Assembly (NCBI RefSeq): GCF_018139645.1
Contig: NZ_JAGSPM010000001.1
Span: forward strand, 434,001-498,000
Length of the DNA stretch: 64,000 nt
Source of the DNA: Affinundibacterium baiyunense
GTDB lineage: Bacteria > Pseudomonadota > Gammaproteobacteria > Burkholderiales > Burkholderiaceae_D
Direction of reading: 5' to 3'
Each line of letters begins with the position of its first letter. The first letter of the stretch is position 1. The translations under genes and the position numbers were made by a program. The notes under the pieces were generated by a model. It did not search any database, was not told the DNA's origin, and worked only from the letters and a program-made list of their open reading frames with translations. Below are positions 1 through 9,789 of the stretch, one piece after another.

Positions 1-197
1 TTTGAACTCATATACTGCCCCCTAATAGCAAAGCTTAAATATCATTAATACCTATATTAATTTAAGTAAAACCTAAAGTAAACGATTTTATTTCAATATC
101 TCGCTTGAGTAATTTAATGTAAATGATAAGATTCTTCGCCAGCTAGTTTGATCCACATTTGGGATAAACGACGCTCTTATTTTGAATGGAAATTATC

Positions 198-809
198 ATG
201 TACAAAATCATCGCCCTAATCGCCAGCTTGTTATTGCCGATATCCATCGCCAGTGCACAATCCAACATCAAGCTAAGCACGATTGATGGTGTAGAAAATG
301 AAGACTTAATGAATGTCTTGCGTTTCCAAGGTATCAACTATCAAAAAGTGAAGTTTACAGGCACGCACTTATGGGGCAAAGATTTTAAGATTGTTATTCG
401 CGATTTCGCGAACGGCAAGCTGATCAAAACTTATGAAATTTTTGATTCAAAAGAAGATGAATATTTCAAACTCAAAGAGCAAGAGTTTCACTTTAATGTG
501 CTCGTACAAAAAACACCGAACGGCAAAGCCAAATTTGATTTTCGCTTCTTGGGATTCGGTGTTACGAAAGAAATCGCACTCGGCGCAGACCAGAAAGATT
601 TCGCTCTGAAAAGCTTTCAAGCTGGCGCTAACGAAGTTGGTTTCCCAATCAATCAAAGCCAGAGTATTATTGCGTTCACCATGCCTTATCAATCAAAAGG
701 CAAATCAACGCAATACCCCGACTTAATCAACGCCAATGTGCCACCAGAAAATCTAGGGCGTCAATTTAAGATTCCACGCTATTTTTTAGTCGATCTACGA
801 TTCGACTAA
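198..809 (+). CDS. exported protein of unknown function
   Basis: I do not recognise a family. The product is about 203 residues with an N-terminal signal peptide: a short basic start (MYK), a hydrophobic run, and a likely cleavage after SIASA, so it should be periplasmic or surface-exposed. I chose the ATG at 198 because it puts the signal peptide at the very N-terminus; an in-frame ATG at 186 would add only four residues. The mature part is soluble-looking, mixed alpha/beta in composition, without cysteine pairs or an obvious catalytic motif. It is convergent with the protease gene that follows and shares a bidirectional terminator with it. Real gene judged from the signal peptide and length; function open. 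Confidence 0.72.
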   Translation: MYKIIALIASLLLPISIASAQSNIKLSTIDGVENEDLMNVLRFQGINYQKVKFTGTHLWGKDFKIVIRDFANGKLIKTYEIFDSKEDEYFKLKEQEFHFNVLVQKTPNGKAKFDFRFLGFGVTKEIALGADQKDFALKSFQAGANEVGFPINQSQSIIAFTMPYQSKGKSTQYPDLINANVPPENLGRQFKIPRYFLVDLRFD

Positions 810-833
810 TTCCAAACAACAGACACCAATAAT

Positions 834-868
834 AAAAGAAGCGCATCAAAATCTGATGCGCTTCTTTT
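834..868. terminator. bidirectional intrinsic terminator
   Basis: A perfect 15-bp stem (834-848 with 854-868) and a 5-base loop, with A-rich and T-rich outer ends. It lies between two convergent genes and can end transcription from both sides. Confidence 0.85.
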
Positions 869-926
869 ATCACTCACAATTTATAAGCCAGCAGTTAGTT
901 CGGCCGCTTCACTTTCAATCCTCGTT

Positions 927-2477
927 TTATTTCGCATTCCAAATTGCCATCATGTCTGGCGAACCCTGCGATCGAATTCCATTGTCGGATAACACCGCCT
1001 CCGTTTCAGCGAGCATCGCTTTGCGTGGCAGCACCATTGTTTCTCCATAGCGTTGATCATAATGAATTACGATCAAATCATCTTGCATGTCACGTAACAG
1101 CGCGACCAAGTGCTTTAAACTTTTCACTGGTATTCCATTAATCGAATACACCACTGAACCAAATCGATTGCTATAGCCAGTCACAAGCTTATGTGGAAAA
1201 AATGGCGAGCTAATCACGACTAACTCTTCACGATCTGTACTTGGCTTTTCACCTCGTAAGGTAATCAGCGGGCTTGCATTGTATGCATAACCATTAATCG
1301 CGGGCGCGTTATTACTCAAGAAACTCATGTACTCAACCGTAGCGCGTGAAAATACGATTGGCCCAAAAATAAAATAAGACGGATAACCACCTTGCAAATC
1401 GCCAATCAAGTGAGGACGACCAATATGCACCGGCGCTTGTACATTCATAGGTTGTCCGCCGCGAATGATTTTTAACGCCACCTTGCCGTTGTTTGCTGCT
1501 TGTTGAACTTTGTACTTAAACATGACCCGCACACTTGGCTTAATTCTGACCATGCATTGGTTATCAATTGCGGTATCACCGATGTGCGTAATCACGTCCC
1601 ACTCTTTCAGAATTGATGTCGCAGATTGATCGTAAGGCTTATGGATGATACAACCCTCAACACTTTTATCTAGTTTCAAATACTCACGTACAGTAGGATT
1701 TTCTAGGGTCTGCGTGATATCGAGCAAGGATGGTTTTCCATCGTATTTTTTATCTGCGATATCTTTGAGGAAAATTTCTATCTCTTCATTAGGAATAATG
1801 TAGCCAATATTTTGTGCATGCATTAAACCTGAGAATGCCAAACCAATCATCTTATCGCCGGCGATAACAGGACCGCCGCTATTGCCTGGATTAATGGCCG
1901 CATCAATTTGAATACGCAATCCACCTGTGCTTCCATCGTAATCAACGAACTCAATACGAGAAACAATGCCCTTGGTGATCGACAATGAATTTCCACCTGT
2001 AGGGTAACCATACGCAAATACTGCATCGGTCACTTCAGGCAATTTATTGCTACGAGCAACGGCAGCGTGGCTATCAAAAAATTTCTCATCATCGAGCTTT
2101 AAAATCGCCAGATCCATTGCGCGCGATATCGCGACAACCGTGGCAGGAACTTTATCGCCTTCCTGTCCAGTTTGTATCTGCACTTGGCTGGCGTATTCGA
2201 CGACATGTGCATTCGTCAAAATGCGCTTACCCTCAATCACCACACCAGATCCGGTTACATCTTGCGGCGATGCCTTGCCCCAAGGCTTAAACGGATCAGG
2301 ACCACGTATGGTAGAAAATACCTTTACAACAGATTTTTCCAAATTGGTCGCGGTATTACTCTCTAAATTACTTACTTTCGCAACAGAGCTCTTGTTTTGC
2401 GCCGCATGCGCTATACCAATTGAGCCAACTAAACTACAAGCGATAAAACTAAGACCAAGCAAAAACTTTTTAAACAT
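927..2477 (-). CDS. DEG9-like trypsin-type serine protease with PDZ domains, exported
   Basis: Serine endoprotease of the HtrA/Deg superfamily, probably acting in the periplasm on damaged proteins. A signal peptide ends near GIAHA. The chymotrypsin-fold triad is visible: His91 in LTNAHVV, Asp122 in AMDLAIL and Ser200 in NPGNSGGP. Two PDZ-like regions follow; the second, with YFIFGPIVF and NGIPVKSLKHLV, looks like the plant DEG9/Nma111 type rather than DegP/DegS. Length is about 516 residues. I chose the ATG at 2477 because the signal peptide then starts cleanly and a GA-rich stretch precedes it; an ATG at 2495 adds six residues. The gene lies downstream of a lipoprotein gene on the same strand. 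Confidence 0.88.
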   Translation of the reverse strand: MFKKFLLGLSFIACSLVGSIGIAHAAQNKSSVAKVSNLESNTATNLEKSVVKVFSTIRGPDPFKPWGKASPQDVTGSGVVIEGKRILTNAHVVEYASQVQIQTGQEGDKVPATVVAISRAMDLAILKLDDEKFFDSHAAVARSNKLPEVTDAVFAYGYPTGGNSLSITKGIVSRIEFVDYDGSTGGLRIQIDAAINPGNSGGPVIAGDKMIGLAFSGLMHAQNIGYIIPNEEIEIFLKDIADKKYDGKPSLLDITQTLENPTVREYLKLDKSVEGCIIHKPYDQSATSILKEWDVITHIGDTAIDNQCMVRIKPSVRVMFKYKVQQAANNGKVALKIIRGGQPMNVQAPVHIGRPHLIGDLQGGYPSYFIFGPIVFSRATVEYMSFLSNNAPAINGYAYNASPLITLRGEKPSTDREELVVISSPFFPHKLVTGYSNRFGSVVYSINGIPVKSLKHLVALLRDMQDDLIVIHYDQRYGETMVLPRKAMLAETEAVLSDNGIRSQGSPDMMAIWNAK

Positions 2478-2578
2478 CGGAGTGTCTCTTTGCATAAGCT
2501 AATTATTGTTAAAAATCAGTACGAGGATTTGAACCAGTAAATCGAAGATTGTTCCCTAATTCTTTGAGATAGAGGAAT

Positions 2579-3169
2579 TTACTTCGTTACAGAACTTTCT
2601 TGCTGAGGCTGACTTGAACAAGATTTGGCCTGCGCAACGCCTTTCAAATATGAACGTCGCACGATACCAGCCATACCAGCAGCAGCGACCTCGCGCGCGT
2701 GACTATCCGCACCAGTTAAACGTCGCACCCAAGAACGAAATGGTACAAATCCTTCCGTAAAACTCTTCAGTGCGTTGATTGTCGCGTTACCAAGTTCACG
2801 CTCGACAATATTACCGTCAGCATCAACTTTTGCAGCATCTAAATCGGGGCCTAACACAGAATTCAAGCGATCAATTTCGGTTTGATACCATGCGCATTCA
2901 GCACCGGGCACGATCAGGTAAGGTGCTTTTCTTGCATTGATCAAGACCTCAGGAATATCTGACTTTACAATATTTAAATCACTCAAAGGCGAGGTCATTG
3001 CAGCACCGACTTTTGAATCAAACCCAGCTTCAGCACTTGGTCTCTCAGATTTATTTTTTGCGGGTTCTGACTTGGTCGCGCAAGCAGACAAACCGATGGC
3101 AGCTAACAAGACGATAAACGATAATTTTTTTCTGTACACCAATTGATGTGAAGGCATTCTATTCCTCAT
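2579..3169 (-). CDS. putative lipoprotein of unknown function
   Basis: A 196-residue protein with a lipoprotein signal: basic N-terminus, hydrophobic segment and lipobox LSAC, with cysteine near residue 30, so probably membrane-anchored. The mature part contains GAECAWYQTEIDRLNSVLG and a glycine-rich alpha-helical C-terminal half (AAGMAGIVRRSYLKG) which might be a short membrane-associated helix. An ATG four codons in (3157) is an alternative start. It lies directly upstream of the DEG9-like protease on the same strand with a gap of about 100 bases, so the two may be co-transcribed. I do not recognise a named family. Confidence 0.75.
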   Translation of the reverse strand: MRNRMPSHQLVYRKKLSFIVLLAAIGLSACATKSEPAKNKSERPSAEAGFDSKVGAAMTSPLSDLNIVKSDIPEVLINARKAPYLIVPGAECAWYQTEIDRLNSVLGPDLDAAKVDADGNIVERELGNATINALKSFTEGFVPFRSWVRRLTGADSHAREVAAAGMAGIVRRSYLKGVAQAKSCSSQPQQESSVTK

Positions 3170-3434
3170 TTTTAATACGGTTCTAACAATAAATTCGGGA
3201 CATTTAGCTCGTCAAACCAATTTCTAAAGCAAATGAAAGTTGAAGCAAATTTTTTATTTCGCACCCAAATTATCACGATTTTAACCGCTATGGCACGAAC
3301 CGACTTGCATCAAATGAAATATATTCACATCAAGCTCACACCCACTAACAATCATCTTCAAAAACAAGGGCTTACAACTTGCATCGTTTTGAACTAACGG
3401 GCGAAGAACGAAGGATTCAGGTAAAATCACGCCC

Positions 3435-5726
3435 ATGAATCCTGCACCGAAAAATCTCTTCGCCTCACCGCGCTATCGCCCCGATGTGGGCGGCAAGCAT
3501 GCTGCTCCTTTCCTTCCAATGTCACGCGCCGAAATGGATGCGCTTGGCTGGGATAGTTGCGACGTCATTCTAATTACTGGCGATGCCTATATTGACCATC
3601 CGAGTTTCGGCATGGCGCTGGTAGGCCGTCTACTTGAGCAACAAGGCTTCCGCGTCGGCATTATTAGTCAACCTGATTGGCATTCCGCGGAAGATTTTCG
3701 TACCTTAGGTCGCCCCAATCTGTATTTCGGCATTACAGCTGGAAATATGGATTCGATGGTAAATCGCTACACAGCAGATCGCAAAATTCGTTCAGAGGAT
3801 GCCTACACTCCCGATGGTGATCCGAATAAACGTCCAGATCGCGCAGTTGTTGTCTACGCACAAAGAGCACGCGAGGCATTCCCTGAAGTAAATGTCGTGA
3901 TTGGTAGTATTGAAGCCAGTTTGCGCCGGATCGCGCACTACGACTATTGGTCAGACAAAGTAAAGCGCTCGGTCTTGCCTGACTCCAAAGCAGATATGCT
4001 GTTATTCGGTAACGCAGAACGTGCGATTGTGGATTTAACCCATCGACTGGCAGCTGGTGAGCCAATCAAATCCATTCGTGACCTGCGTGGCACGGCCTTC
4101 ATGACACCGTCTAACTGGCTGCCTAGCCCCGAATGGTCCGAGATTCAATCGATCAAAATTGATACGCCAGGCAAAATTGAAGCGCATACCAATCCTTATG
4201 AAATGATGCCGGAGAAGGATGCAAAGTGTGCGACCGGACAAGTATCTGGCGCAGGAGAAAGTACTTCTAACACCGCAGAAGCTGACGTCGTCAAACAGCA
4301 AGCAATTCGCATTATGAGTCGCGAAGAGCGCCAAGCGATGCTACGCAATAAGCATAACAACACCGTGATACGCTTGCCTTCATTCGAGGCTGTGAAAGAT
4401 GATCCTGTTATGTATGCTCACGCATCGCGTGTGTTTCATCTTGAGGCGAATCCGGGCAATGCTAAAGCCTTGTCACAAGCGCACGGTGATCGTGACGTAT
4501 GGATCAATCCACCACCGTTACCATTAGCGATGGACGAAATGGATGGCGTTTATGACCGCGCCTATGCACGAGCACCGCATCCAAGTTACGGTAAAGCGCG
4601 CATCCCAGCATGGGAGATGATACGCTTTTCAATCAATATCATGCGCGGATGTTTTGGTGGCTGTACTTTCTGTTCAATTACCGAACACGAAGGTCGCATT
4701 ATTCAAAGTCGATCAGAGCCTTCTATCCTACGTGAGATCGAAGAAATTCGCGACAAAACCAAGGGCTTCACGGGAACGATTTCTGATCTTGGTGGCCCGA
4801 CGGCGAATATGTATCGACTTGCATGCAAAGACAAAAAGATTGAAGAATCTTGCCGCCGCCTGTCTTGCGTTTATCCCGGCATTTGCAGTAACCTGAATAC
4901 CGATCATAGCAAACTCATTTCGCTCTACCGCAAAGCACGTGCCATCCCCGGGGTGAAGAAAATTTTGATCAGTTCAGGCTTGCGCTACGATCTAGCGGTA
5001 CGCTCTCCTGAATACGTGAAAGAACTGGTCACGCACCATGTCGGTGGCTTGCTCAAAATTGCACCTGAACATACAGAATCCAATACTTTGTCAAAAATGA
5101 TGAAGCCGGGCATTGGTGCGTATGACGAGTTTAAGGCGATGTTCCATAAGTATTCAAAAGAAGCAGGCAAAGAACAATACTTGATCCCCTACTTCATCGC
5201 AGCCCATCCGGGCACAACCGATGAAGACATGGTGAATTTGGCCTTATGGTTGAAGAAAAATGATTTCAAACTAGATCAGGTACAAACCTTCATGCCAACG
5301 CCGATGGCCTTGGCAACCACGATGTACCACACACGTAAAAATCCGCTCAAAAAAATCACTGCAGATTCTGAAGTCGTTGAAACGGCACGCTCAGGCAAGA
5401 TACGCAAATTTCATAAAGCGCTGTTGCGTTACCACGCACCAGAAAATTATGAGATCGTGAAAGAAGGCTTGCTACGCATGGGACGTGGCGATTTGATTGG
5501 TAGTAGTGAACGGCATTTAATACCGTCACGTGCACCTATTGTGGCAAACTTGGTCAATACCGGCGTGGTTCCTGTCAAACGCGGCGTTGCACCAAAATTA
5601 AATACATTTGGCAAAAACTCTGCAAATCGTTTGGCAGCTAAGGTTGCGCCAGCAAGCACTAAATCTGGCTTGTCATACAATCCAGCTAAACCTAAAAAAG
5701 CACCTGCCAAATCAGGTCGACGTTAA
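3435..5726 (+). CDS. ygiQ: YgiQ family radical SAM protein
   Basis: Radical SAM protein of the YgiQ (UPF0313) family; the reaction is not established. The N-terminal region ([31 protein letters not shown] and onward) is the family's cobalamin-binding-like domain. The radical SAM core carries the 4Fe-4S motif CFGGCTFC with Cys406, Cys410 and Cys413. A basic, lysine-rich C-terminal tail follows the DUF3362-type end region. Length 763 residues is typical. Between about residues 265 and 300 there is a polar insert ([20 protein letters not shown]) that looks like a linker. The gene stands alone, with its own upstream region and a hairpin after the stop. Confidence 0.95.
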   Translation: MNPAPKNLFASPRYRPDVGGKHAAPFLPMSRAEMDALGWDSCDVILITGDAYIDHPSFGMALVGRLLEQQGFRVGIISQPDWHSAEDFRTLGRPNLYFGITAGNMDSMVNRYTADRKIRSEDAYTPDGDPNKRPDRAVVVYAQRAREAFPEVNVVIGSIEASLRRIAHYDYWSDKVKRSVLPDSKADMLLFGNAERAIVDLTHRLAAGEPIKSIRDLRGTAFMTPSNWLPSPEWSEIQSIKIDTPGKIEAHTNPYEMMPEKDAKCATGQVSGAGESTSNTAEADVVKQQAIRIMSREERQAMLRNKHNNTVIRLPSFEAVKDDPVMYAHASRVFHLEANPGNAKALSQAHGDRDVWINPPPLPLAMDEMDGVYDRAYARAPHPSYGKARIPAWEMIRFSINIMRGCFGGCTFCSITEHEGRIIQSRSEPSILREIEEIRDKTKGFTGTISDLGGPTANMYRLACKDKKIEESCRRLSCVYPGICSNLNTDHSKLISLYRKARAIPGVKKILISSGLRYDLAVRSPEYVKELVTHHVGGLLKIAPEHTESNTLSKMMKPGIGAYDEFKAMFHKYSKEAGKEQYLIPYFIAAHPGTTDEDMVNLALWLKKNDFKLDQVQTFMPTPMALATTMYHTRKNPLKKITADSEVVETARSGKIRKFHKALLRYHAPENYEIVKEGLLRMGRGDLIGSSERHLIPSRAPIVANLVNTGVVPVKRGVAPKLNTFGKNSANRLAAKVAPASTKSGLSYNPAKPKKAPAKSGRR

Positions 5727-5737
5727 TTTGTGTTATC

Positions 5738-5771
5738 ACCCATGTTGTAAGCAATACGGCACAACATGGGT
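5738..5771 (+). terminator. hairpin after ygiQ
   Basis: An 11-bp perfect inverted repeat (5738-5748 with 5761-5771), 12 bases after the ygiQ stop. No clear T-run follows, so termination strength is uncertain. Confidence 0.45.
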
Positions 5772-5915
5772 AATCAATCTTCATAAACAACAGCGCAGCA
5801 AATTTCTCAAGGTTGGCGCACAAACTCGCGCTACAATTTCTTGATGGAAAATTTTTCCTCTGATATTGCCTGAGTTTCTCTAGTCTCACTTGCCCTAAAA
5901 ATAAGGAGAGTCGCC

Positions 5916-6206
5916 ATGAAGCACATGAAAACCGTATTAATTTTGGAACATACCGAAGAGGTTTTTGATAAATTAACATGTGACGTCTGCGGAGCCGAAT
6001 CACATTGGGATGAAAACTGGTCGAGTGCCGAACCAGAAAAAAAGATGACGACAATACAACTGGAAGAGGAAGAGTCGTTTCCTAATGGCGGTCAATCAAC
6101 ACAAACACAATTCCACATTTGTCCGACTTGCTTCAAAACCAAATTGAGCGCTTGGTTTGAAAGCCATCGTCAAGCAAAACCTACCGTTTCTAAATCTGTT
6201 TGGTAG
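5916..6206 (+). CDS. small protein with two CxxC pairs, putative zinc-binding
   Basis: A 96-residue protein with two cysteine pairs, CDVC near residues 22-25 and CPTC near residues 72-75, the layout of a small zinc ribbon or treble-clef domain. The middle is acidic (EPEKKMTTIQLEEEESFP). It is preceded by a good ribosome-binding site (AAGGAGAG about ten bases before the ATG) and followed by a hairpin, which supports a real, separately transcribed gene. An in-frame ATG three codons later is possible. Function unknown; the cysteine pairs suggest metal binding, but nothing shows DNA or protein partners. Confidence 0.75.
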   Translation: MKHMKTVLILEHTEEVFDKLTCDVCGAESHWDENWSSAEPEKKMTTIQLEEEESFPNGGQSTQTQFHICPTCFKTKLSAWFESHRQAKPTVSKSVW

Positions 6207-6214
6207 ATTTTTGT

Positions 6215-6240
6215 GAGTCACACAAAGTGTGGCTCATTCT
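6215..6240 (+). terminator. intrinsic terminator-like hairpin
   Basis: A 9-bp stem with one mismatched/wobble position (6215-6223 with 6227-6235), a 3-base AAA loop and a T-rich tail, nine bases after the stop of the small CxxC protein. Confidence 0.55.
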
Positions 6241-6398
6241 TGCTTCCATTAATTAAATCAACGTTCGCTTTCGCAGCAATTGCCGAGTTTGATAAATTGC
6301 AATCCAAACATGCTCCAGGATAAAGAGCGGTGAGGAACGAATTGCATTAAATTGCATGTCATTAGCCTGCCAAATCGCAAGTTCAGACCACACTGGGG

Positions 6399-6404
6399 TA
6401 TAAT
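6399..6404 (+). promoter_or_regulatory. -10 box (TATAAT) for prfB
   Basis: A perfect TATAAT lies 35 bases before the prfB ATG at 6439, giving a short 5' leader of about 28 bases. No good -35 hexamer is seen at the usual distance, so the promoter is only partly supported. Confidence 0.5.
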
Positions 6405-6438
6405 TTAGGGTTTATTTATCCGACTAGAAGAATCCCAA

Positions 6439-7543
6439 ATGGAAGCCGAACGCGTCAATAGTATTGCCAACCTGCTCATCGACTTAACTAATCGTGAAGC
6501 CGAACTTCGGAGGTATCTTTGACTTCGATATCAAGTCAGAGAAACTCGAACAAGTTAACGGTGAATTAGAAGACCCCAAAGTCTGGGAAGATCCCAAGCG
6601 TGCGCAGGAACTTGGCAAGGAAAAGAAATCCTTAGAAGCCATCGTCCACACCTTAATCAAGATTGATGCCGATTTAAAAGATGCGAGTGAAATCTTTAGT
6701 TTGGCGCGTGAAGAAGGTGATGAAGACACCTTAGAAGCAATCGAAGCCGATGCAGCACATCTCAAAGAGTTAGTCGAAGGCATGGAGTTCCGTCGGATGT
6801 TTAATAACCCTATGGATCCAAACAACTGCTTTATCGATATTCAAGCGGGCGCGGGCGGTACCGAAGCACAAGATTGGGCATCCATGTTATTGCGTCAGTA
6901 TTTACGTTATTGCGAACGCAAAGGCTTTAAGGTCGAAATTTTGGAACAATCTGACGGTGAGGTTGCAGGCATTAAGACCGCGACACTCAAAGTGGAAGGC
7001 GAATATGCGTATGGTTTCCTGCGCACGGAAACAGGCGTGCATCGCTTAGTCCGTAAGTCGCCATTTGATTCTGCCAATGGTCGCCACACCTCATTCTCCA
7101 GTTTGTTCGTGTATCCTGAAGTCGATGAGTCGTTTGAGATCGATATCAACCCTGCCGATGTACGCGTTGATACTTACCGCGCATCAGGTGCTGGTGGTCA
7201 GCACATCAATAAAACCGATTCCGCGGTACGTTTAACCCACGCACCATCAGGCATCGTGGTGCAATGTCAAAACGATCGTAGTCAACATCGTAACCGCGCT
7301 GAAGCATGGGAAATGTTGAAAGCGAAATTGTTTGAACTCGAATTGCGCAAACGCATGAGTGAGAAGCAAAACTTAGAAGACACCAAGACCGATGTCGGCT
7401 GGGGTCATCAAATTCGCTCCTACGTATTGGATCAATCTCGCATTAAAGATTTGCGTACCAACTACGAGATGGGTAATACCAAGGCGGTACTAGATGGCGA
7501 TTTAGACGGATTCATCGCGGCGTCGCTCAAGCAAGGCGTATAA
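6439..7543 (+). CDS. prfB: peptide chain release factor 2, with programmed +1 frameshift
   Basis: Release factor RF2, which reads UGA and UAA and triggers hydrolysis of peptidyl-tRNA on the ribosome. The gene is in two frames. Codons 1-27 run from the ATG at 6439 to CTT at 6517-6519, followed by an in-frame TGA at 6520-6522; the rest is read from 6521 after a +1 slip. The slip site CTT TGA C and an internal Shine-Dalgarno-like CGGAGG three bases upstream match the known autoregulatory frameshift of prfB. The joined product is about 367 residues, normal for RF2. The SPF recognition motif ([11 protein letters not shown]) and the GGQ catalytic motif near residues 252-254 are present. lysS follows, as in many proteobacteria. 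Reading only the second frame from 6494 would give a false N-terminus. Confidence 0.97.
6507..6523 (+). promoter_or_regulatory. programmed +1 frameshift site of prfB
   Basis: CGGAGG (6508-6513), then TAT CTT TGA C. The internal Shine-Dalgarno-like element, the slippery CTT codon and the poor-context UGA stop are all in the conserved spacing. When RF2 is scarce, UGA is read slowly and the ribosome slips forward one base to make full-length RF2. Confidence 0.95.
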
Positions 7544-7568
7544 AATGTGTACACACAAATCCAATTCT

Positions 7569-7645
7569 AGGGCGCATCACGGCGTTGCCAATGCTCGCAA
7601 TACCGACGTATTGCTGTGCTTGGCGCCTTGTGCTGCATCCCTATA
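7569..7645. repeat. long imperfect hairpin between prfB and lysS
   Basis: About 75 bases can fold into one long interrupted stem: AGGG/CCCT at the base, GGCG/CGCC, GCCAA/TTGGC, and a 7-bp top stem GCAATAC/GTATTGC around a CGAC loop. It lacks a T-run, so it is not an obvious terminator. It may be a dispersed palindromic repeat or an mRNA stability element. Confidence 0.55.
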
Positions 7646-7647
7646 AT
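7620..7647 (+). promoter_or_regulatory. candidate lysS promoter
   Basis: TTGGCG (7620-7625) and a perfect TATAAT (7642-7647) are separated by 16 bases, 67 bases before the lysS ATG. The -35 element lies inside the right arm of the intergenic hairpin. Confidence 0.5.
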
Positions 7648-7714
7648 TGAATTTCTACACGCACATTTCCGATTACATTATTAAAGAATCAAAATTTCAC
7701 TTTAGAGAACAATC

Positions 7715-9247
7715 ATGTCCGACCAACAAAATCCAGCAGCAGAATTGCCACAAGACGAAAATTCGATCATCGCTGAGCGTCGTGCCAAGCTCGATGCGAT
7801 TCGTGCGAAAGGCGTCGCCTTCCCTAACGATTTCCGTCCACAGCATAAGGCAGCAGATTTGCAGGCGCAGTATGGTGATGTGAGCCGTGAAGACTTAGAA
7901 GCGCAAAATGTGGAAGTCGTTGTTGCTGGTCGTATGATGCTCAAACGTGAAGCGGGCAAAAAAGCCGCCTTCGCCACTTTGCAAGATGCGTCTGGTTTGA
8001 AAGCCGATGGCCGCATTCAGTTGTACGTGACGACAGACAAAACAGGCGAAGCAGAAATGGAAGCCTTCCGTCATTATGATTTAGGCGACATTCTCGGCAT
8101 CGAAGGTGTTTTGTTTAAGACCAAGACAGACGAGTTGACCGTCAAGGTAACGAAGTTGCGTTTACTGACTAAATCTTTGCGCCCTCTTCCAGACAAGTTC
8201 CACGGCTTGTCGAATCAAGAAACCAAATACCGTCAGCGTTATGTTGACTTGATCATGAGCGAAGAAACACGTCGCACATTTAAAGCGCGCACTGCGGCAA
8301 TGAATTCCATCCGTAGCTTCATGAATAGCCATGATTTTATGGAAGTTGAAACGCCTATGTTGCATGTGATTCCAGGTGGCGCAGCGGCCAAACCGTTCAT
8401 CACACATCACAATGCGCTAGACATGGAAATGTACTTGCGTATCGCACCAGAGCTGTACTTAAAACGTTTGGTTGTTGGCGGTTTTGATCGCGTATTTGAA
8501 GTCAATCGTAACTTCCGTAATGAAGGTGTATCTCCACGTCACAATCCAGAATTCACCATGATGGAATTCTACGCCGCGTATGTCGACTACAAATGGTTAA
8601 TGGACTTCACCGAGTCCGTCATTCGCAAAGCAGCGATCGATGCACACGGCACTGCGGTATTGACTTACCAAGGTAAAGAATTAGATTTATCCAAACCTTT
8701 TCAACGTTTGACGATCGTCGGTGCGATCAATAAATATGCACCGCATTACACTACAGAACAATTGAACGATGCAGAGTTTATCAAAACTGAATTGTTGAAG
8801 TTTGGCGTCAAACCATTCGCGACAGCAGGCTTAGGCGCACTGCAATTAGCCTTGTTTGAAGAGACTGCCGAAGCACAATTGTGGGAACCGACTTACATCA
8901 TCGACTACCCAGCGGAAGTTTCTCCATTAGCACGCGCATCGGATACAGTTGCTGGCATTACAGAACGTTTTGAGTTGTTCATGACAGGTCGTGAAATCGC
9001 CAATGGCTTCTCAGAATTGAATGATGCAGAAGACCAAGCAGCGCGCTTCATGGCACAAGTAGCCGCGAAAGACGCAGGCGATGAAGAAGCGATGTATTAC
9101 GATGCGGATTATATCCGTGCGCTGGAATACGGCTTGCCACCGACCGGTGGTTGCGGTATCGGGATTGATCGTTTGATGATGTTGATTACGGATTCACCTA
9201 ATATTCGTGATGTGATTTTGTTCCCGCATTTGCGTCGTGAGGAATAA
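7715..9247 (+). CDS. lysS: lysyl-tRNA synthetase, class II
   Basis: Charges tRNA(Lys) with lysine in the cytoplasm. The N-terminal OB-fold anticodon-binding domain covers about residues 60-170. The class II catalytic core follows, with motif 2 ([21 protein letters not shown]) and motif 3 ([12 protein letters not shown]) near the C-terminus. Length 510 residues is normal for bacterial LysS. It follows prfB in the same direction, the usual arrangement, although the 171-base gap holds a hairpin and a candidate promoter, so it may be transcribed both from prfB and on its own. A strong terminator follows. Confidence 0.98.
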   Translation: MSDQQNPAAELPQDENSIIAERRAKLDAIRAKGVAFPNDFRPQHKAADLQAQYGDVSREDLEAQNVEVVVAGRMMLKREAGKKAAFATLQDASGLKADGRIQLYVTTDKTGEAEMEAFRHYDLGDILGIEGVLFKTKTDELTVKVTKLRLLTKSLRPLPDKFHGLSNQETKYRQRYVDLIMSEETRRTFKARTAAMNSIRSFMNSHDFMEVETPMLHVIPGGAAAKPFITHHNALDMEMYLRIAPELYLKRLVVGGFDRVFEVNRNFRNEGVSPRHNPEFTMMEFYAAYVDYKWLMDFTESVIRKAAIDAHGTAVLTYQGKELDLSKPFQRLTIVGAINKYAPHYTTEQLNDAEFIKTELLKFGVKPFATAGLGALQLALFEETAEAQLWEPTYIIDYPAEVSPLARASDTVAGITERFELFMTGREIANGFSELNDAEDQAARFMAQVAAKDAGDEEAMYYDADYIRALEYGLPPTGGCGIGIDRLMMLITDSPNIRDVILFPHLRREE

Positions 9248-9280
9248 GAGTTATTTGATTTTTGTTTGAGGTTTTGTGGA

Positions 9281-9312
9281 GGGAGGAAGCTTTAAGGTTT
9301 CCTCCCTTTTTT
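9281..9312 (+). terminator. intrinsic terminator of lysS
   Basis: An 8-bp perfect stem (GGGAGGAA, 9281-9288, with TTCCTCCC, 9299-9306) followed by six T residues, about 35 bases after the lysS stop. Confidence 0.88.
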
Positions 9313-9344
9313 CTCCTGATTACCGCTTTTGTTAATCAGCGTCT

Positions 9345-9625
9345 GCTGGTCGGGTGTGGCCCGACAGCCAATTACCTTTTTTGCTTCGCCAAAAAAGGTA
9401 ATCCAAAAAAGGCGACCGTAGACTCGCCCCGTTGGGGTGCTTACGCTGCGCTTCAGCATAATTTGTGCATCACAAAAAATGGGAAAGTGTTGAAACTCGC
9501 TTCGCTCAAACAACAACACTTTCTTATCCATTTTCTGTGAAGCACAAATTACATCGTCTCAAACGGGGTAAGGCGAAATCAAAAGCAAAGTCAAAAGCAA
9601 CATCGAAACAAACAATATCAATTGC
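9345..9625 (+). repeat. three-hairpin repeat element, copy 1
   Basis: A non-coding element with three palindromes in order. First GTCGGG/CCCGAC (9349-9365). Then a perfect 12-bp stem ATTACCTTTTTT/AAAAAAGGTAAT around GCTTCGCC (9371-9402). Then a 91-base palindrome (9460-9550) with outer arms AATTTGTGC/GCACAAATT and core ACTCGCTTCGCTC. A tail with AAAAGCAAAGTCAAAAGC follows. The same modules recur inverted at 9790-10045. ORFs read through it are byproducts of the palindromes. Confidence 0.8.
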
Positions 9626-9666
9626 AATCGCGTTCAATCAGGCTAGAAAGATTGAGACATCATCCA

Positions 9667-9735
9667 TGCGCAGGCAGGGATCCAGTGACGTTAGACTTTT
9701 ACGCCACTGGATCCCCGCCTTTGCGGGAATGACGA
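9667..9735. repeat. REP-like palindromic doublet
   Basis: Two facing copies of a unit containing CACTGGATCCC and GCC(T)TTGCGGGAATGACG, the left one degraded. The right copy can form a hairpin CCCGC/GCGGG. It lies between the two inverted three-hairpin elements. The same unit family recurs at 14235-14318. Confidence 0.75.
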
Positions 9736-9789
9736 TACATGCAACTAGGCTTAGCTGAGAGATGCAACGTAATCTACCAGCTTGCATTT

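Noticed and set aside
2047-2502. 151-codon ORF opposite the DEG9-like protease
   Set aside because: Antisense of a clear protease with catalytic triad; no independent support.
6494-6520. prfB start at 6494
   Set aside because: This ATG is only the first one in the second frame; the conserved N-terminus is encoded in the first frame from 6439 and joined by +1 frameshifting.
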